Assembly: GCA_963836355.1 (NCBI GenBank)
Contig: CAWIJO010000003.1
Location: forward strand, 1 to 51,716
Source: Palsa-506 sp963836355
GTDB lineage: Bacteria; Actinomycetota; Actinomycetes; Streptosporangiales; Streptosporangiaceae
Direction: 5' to 3'
Length of the DNA: 51,716 nt
A program made the position numbers and the translations under genes. The notes under the pieces were generated by a model. The model ran no database searches. It had not been told where the DNA came from and was given only the letters and a program-made list of their open reading frames with translations. Below are positions 45,841 through 51,716 of this stretch, one piece after another. The stretch's first letter is position 1. The number at the start of each line of letters is the position of its first letter.

Positions 45841-46374
45841 TGCGCCGCGAGGCGCAGACTTGTATCGCCCGCTCAGCGGGCAGAGATGAGAGGAGAAATC
45901 TCTGGATCTGATGGCTAACCGGAAATCTGAAAGGAACTAAGGGAAAATAGCATGCCAGGAAACCGGCGGCCGTGTCCAGGCGTATGGGACGGTGTGCCGG
46001 GAAGATCCGCGTGATATGGCGAAAGCTAGACTGCCTGAACCCCAGTTTCCAGAAGGTGCAAATGAGCCGCCCGCCGGAAAGACGCCTGAAACCGGTGCCA
46101 GTCCCTGTGGCATGATGTCCTAGCGCATGCTGCAATCCTCCGGGAGCTGGAGCGATTCCCTGTCAGGGTATTCAAGGAGACAAACGGGGCGCCTAAGTCG
46201 CGCTAGAACGTACGGTACTGATGAACGCGGGATCGTCTAAGGGACGCGAGTCCTATGGCGACAGAGTGGCCGTAGTAGTCGCAGGAGTAATGACCTGCCA
46301 GGGAGGCCGGGAAAACCGGCTGCAAGGCGAAGGGCCACAGGCGATGGAAGTACAGGAACTGTGAGGTATGCGTA

Positions 46375-48149
46375 ATGCAGGACACCGAAACGGTACTTAC
46401 TGTCCTCCGCGAGCGAGGCAGGAAAGGGCTGCCATGTGACGAACTCTACCGGCAGCTGTTCAACAAGAATCTGTACCTGACCGCCTACGGGAAAATTTAC
46501 GCCAACGCTGGCGCGATGACTCCCGGGGCCGATGCAGAGACCGCGGACGGCATGTCCGAGGCGAAGATCGAGCAGATCATCACCGCGATGCGCCACGAGC
46601 GATACCGGTTCGCCCCGGCCCGGCGGGTATTCATCCCGAAAAAGAACGGGAAACTGAGGCCGCTGGGCCTGCCGTCCTGGTCAGATAAGCTCGTGGGTGA
46701 GGTGGTGCGCCTCCTGCTGGAGGCGTACTATGAGCCCGCGTTCTCTGACCGGTCCCACGGGTTCCGCAAGCAGCGCGGCTGCCATACCGCGCTGCGGGAA
46801 ATCCAGCGGACCTGGACCGGGGCCGTGTGGTTTATCGAGGCAGATATTTCAGACTGTTTCGGCAGCCTGGATCATCAGGTAATGGTGAGAATCCTTGCTG
46901 AGAAGATCCGCGACAACCGGTTTCTGCGGCTGATAGCTAACATGCTGAAAGCCGGGTACCTGGAGGACTGGCAATACCATGAAACGCTGAGCGGTGCGCC
47001 GCAAGGCGGAGTTGTATCGCCAATTCTCAGTAATATCTACCTGGACAAGCTGGATCAGTTCGTTGAGCAGGAACTTATCCCACGATACACCCAGGGAACC
47101 ATCCGGCGGCACAACCCCGAGTACCGGAGGCTGAATGACCGCCGCCGTTCCGCGCGCAGGAAAGGTGACCGGGCCAGTGCCCGGGAACTGCTCCGGCAGA
47201 TGCACATGGTTCCCTGCGGTGACCCCATGGATCCCGGCTACCGCCGGCTAGGTACTGCCGTTACGCCGACGATGAGATCCTGGGGTTCACCGGGCCGAAG
47301 GCCGAAGCCGAGGAGATCAAGAACAAGCTGGCCGTGTTCTTGCGCGACGAACTCGCGCTGACGCTATCAGCGGGCAAGACACTGATCACCCACGCCCGAA
47401 CCCAGGCGGCGCGGTTCCTCGGCTATGAGATCACCGTCCGGCACGACGACAGCAAGATCACCGGCGGGCGCAGGATGCTCAACGGCACGGTCGCGCTGCG
47501 GGTGCCGCGCGATGTGATCACGGCCAAATGCGCCCTCTACCGGAGCCGGGGCAAGCCCTGGCACCGGTCCCGGCTCATCAACCTGGACGACTACGACATC
47601 GTGCGGGTCTACGGGGCCGAGTACCGGGGCGTAATCAACTACTACCTTCTTGCCAGTGACGTCTGGCGGCTCCACGCGCTGCGCTGGAACGCCGAGACAT
47701 CGATGCTGAAGACCTTGGCGGCCAAGCACTCCAGCTCGGTGACCAAGATGGCGGCCCGGTACAAGGCCAAGATCGAGACACCATACGGGCTGCGGACCTG
47801 CTTTGAGGCCAGGGTCGAACGCGAAGGCAAGAAGGACCTGGTAGCGCGGTTCGGCGGGATACCCCTGCGACGGGACATGACTGCATACGTCACTGATCCC
47901 GTCCCGGTCCTGGTGCCCGCGCCCCGCAAGGAGCTGATCTACCGGCTCCGGCTGCGCGAGTGCGAGCTGTGCGGGCACGGCACCACGGTGGTCGTCCACC
48001 AGGTCGCCAAGCTCACCAAGCTCGGCAGGCCCGGACCAGGCCAGCCCGCGTGGGCGGTCCGCATGGCAAAAATGCGGCGCAAGACCCTCGTGGTCTGCCG
48101 CTCCTGCCATCAGGTCATCCACGCAACCCCTGTCACGCAAACGGCGTAA
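46375..48149 (+). pseudogene. Group II intron maturase with HNH domain, one frameshift
   Basis: The first frame covers RT-0 to RT-4: YGKIYANAGAMTPGADAETA, RRVFIPKKNGKLRPLGLPSW, FSDRSHGFRKQRGCHTAL, FIEADISDCFGSLDH and SGAPQGGVVSPILSNIYLDK. A one-base deletion near 47252 (CTAGGTAC) breaks the frame just before RYCRYADDEILGFTG, the catalytic YADD. The second frame gives the thumb/maturase part and a C-terminal CELCG...VCRSCHQVIH zinc/HNH endonuclease. Repaired length is about 590 residues. The start ATG (46375) has GAGG about 10 nt upstream. Confidence 0.85.
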
Positions 48150-48157
48150 TCGCCGGA

Positions 48158-48191
48158 GAGCCCAGTGCGCTCAAAGGCGCCCGCTGGGTTC
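48158..48191 (+). ncRNA. Group II intron domain V
   Basis: 34 nt starting GAGCCCAGTGCGCT, a CAAA loop region, and ending CGCTGGGTTC. GAGC...GTTC closing pairs and the CAG/CTG stem fit the domain V consensus. The domain VI stem GGCTGCCCGG/CCGGGCAGCC follows at about 48199-48255. Confidence 0.85.
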
Positions 48192-48261
48192 GGAGGAAGG
48201 CTGCCCGGAAAAGGCCCACATCTGCCGATCTGGGACCTCGCCGGGCAGCCCATCCTGTTCA

Positions 48262-48409
48262 CGAGCAGGTTGAAACAACCTACCGCGTCTACCTGCACGC
48301 CGATCTCTCGCTCAAACAGCGAGCGCTGGCGCGCACCGCCCCGGCCGGCACCACCACTGGCCGCTACCGGGCACCGGACGTACTCCTTGCCTTCCTGGAG
48401 AGCCTCTGA
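48262..48409 (+). pseudogene. RitC of the outer RIT, 3' fragment
   Basis: It reads HEQVETTYRVYLHADLSLKQ with the nucleophilic Tyr region, and RYRAPDVLLAFLESL at the end, matching the inner RitC tail (YQPPDKLLAFLDSL). It is the 3' exon of the intron-split gene and ends 13 nt before the right arm array. Confidence 0.85.
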
Positions 48410-48421
48410 TCCCCCGCCGCG

Positions 48422-48534
48422 TTATGCCGACCAATCCCCGGTCGCGACCCGGCGACAATGCGATCCCGCCAGGGCAGCGGCATAACCGGGTGCTCGGCAT
48501 AAGGGATGTAATGCCGTGCTCGGCATTACATCCC
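48422..48534. repeat. Right terminus of the outer RIT element
   Basis: Order: inward arm TTATGCCGA (48422-48430), arm GCGGCATAA (48477-48485), 8 nt, arm TCGGCATAA (48494-48502), hexamer GGGATG (48503-48508), 20-bp palindrome TAATGCCGTGCTCGGCATTA (48509-48528), inverted hexamer CATCCC (48529-48534). CATCCC is part of the interrupted integrase gene (Gly-Met codons, minus strand). The interior differs from the left terminus although arms and spacings agree. Confidence 0.8.
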
Positions 48535-48721
48535 ATACGAGCGCTGCAGTGGTCGGCGAGCAGTCCGACGCCGTCAAGTTCCGCAGGAACTCCGACACGG
48601 CCGCCACCTCGGCCCCGGACGCGTCGACCAGCCGGTATGGCACCAGCTCGCCAAGAACCTCCTCGACACGGCCCGTCCGTGGAACCACAAGCGTGTCGAT
48701 GTTCCGTTCTTGCTCGGGCAC
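48529..48721 (-). pseudogene. Tyrosine integrase, N-terminal fragment
   Basis: The product starts MPEQERNIDTLVVPRTGRVE and continues with PYRLVDASGAEVAAVSEFLR, TASDCSPTTA and, after a one-base shift, RSYGM. This matches the N-terminal core-binding region of a class of actinobacterial integrases (typically FLRDLQACGRSPTTQRSYG...). It is cut exactly at the RIT hexamer. The rest of the gene is not in the window. Confidence 0.6.
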
Positions 48722-48899
48722 TGCACCAGCCTCCCAGGTCCGTCACGATTACCGACGACCCGAGATTCCAACACAAACCGAACCCTGCCAGGACAGCCCA
48801 GAATCGAAGCTGCCCGGCCGATCTGTCACCGTCAGTGATTTCGCGGGATAACAGGCAAAGCGGCGTGACCTGGGCTAGTTCGGTTAACAGGTCGCTCGA
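48722..48899. other. Non-coding stretch between two gene fragments
   Basis: No supported gene, repeat or RNA was found. The right part abuts the broken TnsA-like fragment. Confidence 0.4.
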
Positions 48900-49165
48900 G
48901 CCAAGATTCGAACCCGACATGAGTGCCCCGTCGTGGCGAAGTACCACCAGCCGGCGAAGCTCTGAAGACCATTCTCGAACCGGAACGGCCGGGCCGGCAG
49001 CGCATCCTCGAACCGCGTGCCATGGCACGACGACAACGGCTCACGCTGCCAGGAACCATCGGCAACCTGGAACTCCACTTCGACCCGTTCACCTGCGGCA
49101 TCCGCCGCGACAGCGACCCCCGCCATCAGCCCGCCCTCGTCGTCACAAGAACTGCCCGGTCTCAT
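48900..49165 (-). pseudogene. TnsA-like transposase endonuclease, N-terminal fragment
   Basis: Motifs in order: RVEVEFQVADGSWQREPLSS, HGTRFEDALPARPFRFENGL, SFAGWWYFATTG and, after a one-base shift, THVGFESWLER, the conserved GYESWLERD block of actinobacterial TnsA-like proteins. Homology ends at ER, so the nuclease core is gone. The start is at ATG 49165 (MRPGSSCDDEGG). TnsA cuts the 5' ends of Tn7-type elements; only the N-terminal part remains here. It is transcribed divergently from the recombinase at 49340. Confidence 0.65.
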
Positions 49166-49339
49166 CTGATCTGACGCTCGCACGTGGCCTTTGTTCTCTC
49201 CGGGTCTTGTGACTGGTGTGCACTGCGGCATGTGACGGGGTTGGTTCTTGGTGCACGCCACGTTCTTTCGGGATGCGGCACACGCTGCACACTGTGACCG
49301 ATAGCTTCTCATCGCTTACTCAGCGTTGAAGGAGTTCGG
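49166..49339. promoter_or_regulatory. Divergent intergenic region with GTGCAC/GCGGCA motifs
   Basis: The stretch lies between the TnsA-like fragment and the recombinase gene. TGTGCACTGCGGCATGTGAC (about 49218-49237) and a related GCGGCACACGCTGCACACTG (about 49275-49294) recur, possible recombinase binding sites. AAGGAG lies 6 nt before the GTG at 49340. Confidence 0.35.
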
Positions 49340-50490
49340 GTGCGGGTTTTCCTGGTCAAGCTGCCGTCCTTGGTGCGGTACTGGACAGTGGTCGATGACG
49401 GCTACCGGGTGGTGCGCGTCGCGGATGAGTACCTGCAGCACCTGCGTCTCGGCCAGGATGCGGCGGAGAGTACGACGAAGGCGTACGCCGAGGCGCTCGC
49501 TCTCTACCTGCGGTGGTGCGAGCAGACCTCGCGGGACTGGCGGACAGCCGTTGAACGCCTGGGCGGGTTCATCACCTGGTTGAAGCACACGCCCAGCGAT
49601 CCGGACGCTCCGATCGCGGGGCCGGGGGTCAGGGACGTGCGTGGCCCGGGCCGGATCAACCGGATTCTTGAGCGTGGTCAGGGGATTCATCCGGCACGCG
49701 GTCGTGATCGGCGAGGTGCCCGGCGAGGTGCTCAATGCGCTCTACGACATCAGCGACGACCGGCATCTGCCGGCCGGGGTGCGTGGTGAGGCCTCTGGCC
49801 TGCGGTATGTCGCGCGCCCACGTCACCGCCTGTCGGAGACCGAGACGGTGGTCGACCGTGCCACAGACGCCGAAGTGCTGGAGCTGCTGAAGGGCGTGCC
49901 GATCGGCCCGTGACCGCTTCATCGTGATGGCGATGGCCAGGGCGGGTCTGCGCCGCGGTGAGATGACCGGGCTGCGCCGCGAGGACATGCACTTGGTCTC
50001 CGACGCCACCATGCTCGGTTGCGCGGTGCCCGGTGCTCATCTGCACGTCCAGCGGCGAGACAATCCCAACCGAGCCTGGGCGAAATCACGCCGTACTCGT
50101 CCGGTTCCCGTCGACGAACCGCTGGTCCTGGCCTACGACACCTACTGGTTTGAGCGGGAGGAATGCCGCCCCGCGCGCCGGTGTGACTTCGGGTGGCGAG
50201 ACCTGTTCCGCGAGCCGCTGGGAGCGCCGATGCGCCCAGGGGCGCTCAACGAGCTCCTGGCCGCGTTGTCGCGGAGGGCGCAGCTGGCCAGGGACGTTCA
50301 CCCTCACATGCTCCGGCACTGTTTCGGCAGCAACGTCCTGCAGGCCGGCGGCGTCCTGGACGAGGCGCAGGCACTGCTGGGAAATGCCTCGCCGGCCAGC
50401 ACTCAGGTCTACCTGCACCCCTCACAAGATCGGCTCCGGCAGGCCGTCGACCGGGTCGCCGCCCGCGCTCTGCCGGGAGACACGCGATGA
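49340..50490 (+). pseudogene. Second Tn554 TnpA-like recombinase, two frameshifts
   Basis: GTG start with AAGGAG upstream. First frame: ESTTKAYAEALALYLRWCEQ. One extra base near 49672 (CTTG) leads to SVVRGFIRHAVVIGEVPGEV. A second shift near 49911 leads to MARAGLRRGEMTGLRRED (Arg-I), HPHMLRHCFGSNVLQAG (HxxR) and GNASPASTQVYLHPSQD (Tyr). Repaired length is about 380 residues. The stop overlaps the next ATG (ATGA). It is a different lineage from the Tn554-like recombinase at 35.0 kb. Confidence 0.82.
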
Positions 50491-51716
50491 GCGCCGTTCT
50501 GTCGAGCCTTGCCCGCCCGGTCCCGTCGAAGGACGAGGTTGAGGACCTCCTGCGTCACCTGGATCCCGCGTTCCTCGCTGAGGCCGGGTGGAACCCGGGG
50601 ACCCAGGCCCTCGCGCCCTCACCAGATCATCCGCTGCTGGGATACCGGATCTGCCTCGTCCGGGGCTGCGCAGGCCAAGGGCTGGTGCCCGACGAGCTCT
50701 GCGCCACCTGCCACAGCACCCGCCAGCGAAGTGATCTGACCATGGAGGAGTTCATCGCCTCCGGGCCCGTCCGCGTCAAACAGCACGGCGAGGTCATCTG
50801 CTCGGTGGACGGGTGCCCTCGTCCGGTCCGCACGAGACGACTGCAGCTGTGTTACACCCATGAGCATCGTCGCAAGCACCTCCAGCTTCCGCTGGCGGAC
50901 TTCCTGCAACACCCGCGGGCGCAGCCGCTGCCCGGATTCGGTCCGTGCAGGGTCGTGGTCTGCACCCGGCAAGCGCATGCCCGGCGGGGACTCTGCCGTG
51001 CGCACGACGTCCGATGGTGGGAGCAACACCGCGCGGGAACTGTCGCGGTCACCGACTTCGACGTCTGGTGCCAATCGAGCGCTCCGGTCGCCAGCGGTCA
51101 CGAGGTCGTGCTGCGGGGGCTGGTCCCGCTGGTCCAGGTCGAGATCCTGTTCGGCCTGCAGGAACGCTGTCGTCATGGGGCGTTGACCTACCTCTACCAG
51201 CTGCGGGTCTTCTGCCGTCGGCTGCTGGGCATCCACGCATCGACGATCGTCGGCTTCGACGTCTCCCGGCTCGACCGCACCGGGTGCTGGCCCAGGACCT
51301 GCAGCATGCGGTGCTGCGAGCGGGGACGTCGCCGGAGGACGAGCAGCGCAAGGACCTCTGGAACACCGCCGTGCTCGGCCACGGCCGCCGCCGGGTCATC
51401 GACTTCACCGGCATCTCGCAGAATCTGGCTCCGCGAGGCCCTCAAACGGTGGGTCGCCGAGGAACTGCCCACCCGGCGGGGCGACCACGCCACCGCGATC
51501 CTGCAAGATCACGTGCGCCGGGCCGGGGAGCTGTCGGCCAGCCTGCGGCTGCACCGCGATGACCACGGCGACGATCCCCGGCCACTAGGCCGTGCCGACA
51601 TCATCGCGTTCCTCAGCCGGCTCGAGCATCGCCAGGCCACGGGCCAGATGTCATCATGGCGCCGTTCCACGACCTGCCGTCAGGTCGCCATGATCCTTCG
51701 GGAGTGCCGGGCTCTG
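50487..51716 (+). pseudogene. Second Tn554 TnpB-like protein, runs off the window
   Basis: The frame is open from ATG 50487 to the right edge (at least 410 residues). The N-terminal half has Cys knuckles (LVRGCAGQGLVPDELCATCH, CSVDGCPRPV, LCYTHEHRRKH, CTRQAHARRGLCRAH). From about 51284 to 51430 the frame encodes nonsense (Cys/Arg-rich), while another frame gives VLAQDLQHAVLRAGTSPEDE and LGHGRRRVIDFTGISQ. It then returns to LREALKRWVAEELPTRRGDH. Two compensating indels thus bracket about 145 nt. The C-terminus lies outside the window. Confidence 0.7.

Larger units (their letters stand above)
45841..48261 (+). ncRNA. Group II intron inserted at the LGH codons of RitC
   Basis: 5' exon ...CTATGGCTCGGC (W-L-G) and 3' exon (C)ACGAGCAGGTTG (H-E-Q-V) join to the conserved LGHE sequence of RitC. 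The 5' end reads TGCGCCGCGAGGCGC, close to the GTGYG start but missing the first G, so the boundary is uncertain by one or two bases. About 530 nt of structured RNA without a gene (45841-46374) precede the maturase. Domains V (48158-48191) and VI (about 48199-48258) follow it. Confidence 0.8.
32826..48502 (+). mobile_element. Outer RIT (recombinase-in-trio) element carrying three nested insertions
   Basis: The ends are arm arrays at 32826-32906 and 48422-48502, both 81 bp. Inside are RitA (32964-34184), RitB (34181-34931 plus 41400-41585) and RitC (41582-41622, 45039-45840, 48262-48409). Removing the Tn554-like insertion, the inner RIT with its block, and the group II intron leaves about 3.37 kb, close to the 3384 bp of the inner RIT body. 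The outer flanks belong to two unrelated genes and the flanking hexamers do not match, so the ends may come from a rearrangement. Confidence 0.75.

Noticed and set aside
48900..48935. GATTCGAACCC sequence that looks like the T arm of a tRNA
   Set aside because: Read on the minus strand it is codons for GTHVGFESWLER, the conserved TnsA-like motif. No other tRNA parts are present.

Overview
The window is very GC-rich (about 70%), with GTG and TTG starts, many 4-nt stop/start overlaps and protein families typical of actinomycetes, so it most likely comes from a Streptomyces- or Frankia-like actinobacterium; the genus cannot be fixed from sequence alone. It carries no rRNA or housekeeping genes. 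It is an accessory region: a graveyard of mobile elements surrounding one intact minus-strand gene island.

Layout. 0.2-3.8 kb: an IS21-type istA/istB pair (istA frameshifted) followed by two zinc-binding proteins. 3.9-7.9 kb: an intact three-gene recombinase module (zinc-finger protein with a degenerate recombinase domain, Cro-type HTH protein, active-looking tyrosine recombinase), bordered by an array of six regularly spaced half-sites. 7.9-9.2 kb: the first gene and one terminus of a 'recombinase in trio' (RIT) element, inserted in a group II intron reverse transcriptase. 9.2-18.8 kb: three group II intron remnants in tandem, one split by a serine-recombinase element and one cut by a complete IS4-family IS with its target duplication, then an IS110 fragment and a tRNA-Met-like fragment. 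19.4-29.8 kb: an intact island encoding a membrane protein, GrpE-like, DnaK-like and J-like proteins, a VirD4/TraG-like ATPase, a small Cys protein, an NB-ARC STAND ATPase, a WD40 protein and a small membrane-anchored protein. 30-32.8 kb: transposase and serine-recombinase debris. 32.8-48.5 kb: one RIT element carrying three later insertions: a five-gene Tn554-like element in its second recombinase gene, a second complete RIT in its third gene, and a group II intron further along that third gene. 48.5-51.7 kb: integrase and TnsA-like fragments and a decaying second Tn554-like unit that runs off the right edge.

Two points stand out. First, the chaperone/NB-ARC/VirD4-like island is a candidate undescribed defence or conflict system. 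It is built like one operon and stays open while nearly every flanking mobile gene carries single-base frameshifts. Second, four RIT termini share an exact architecture: two 9-bp arms 8 nt apart, a 6-nt spacer, a 20-bp palindromic or partly palindromic block, then the inverted copy of that 6-nt spacer, which is also the target hexamer. This looks like a tyrosine-recombinase core site with target-derived coupling sequences.
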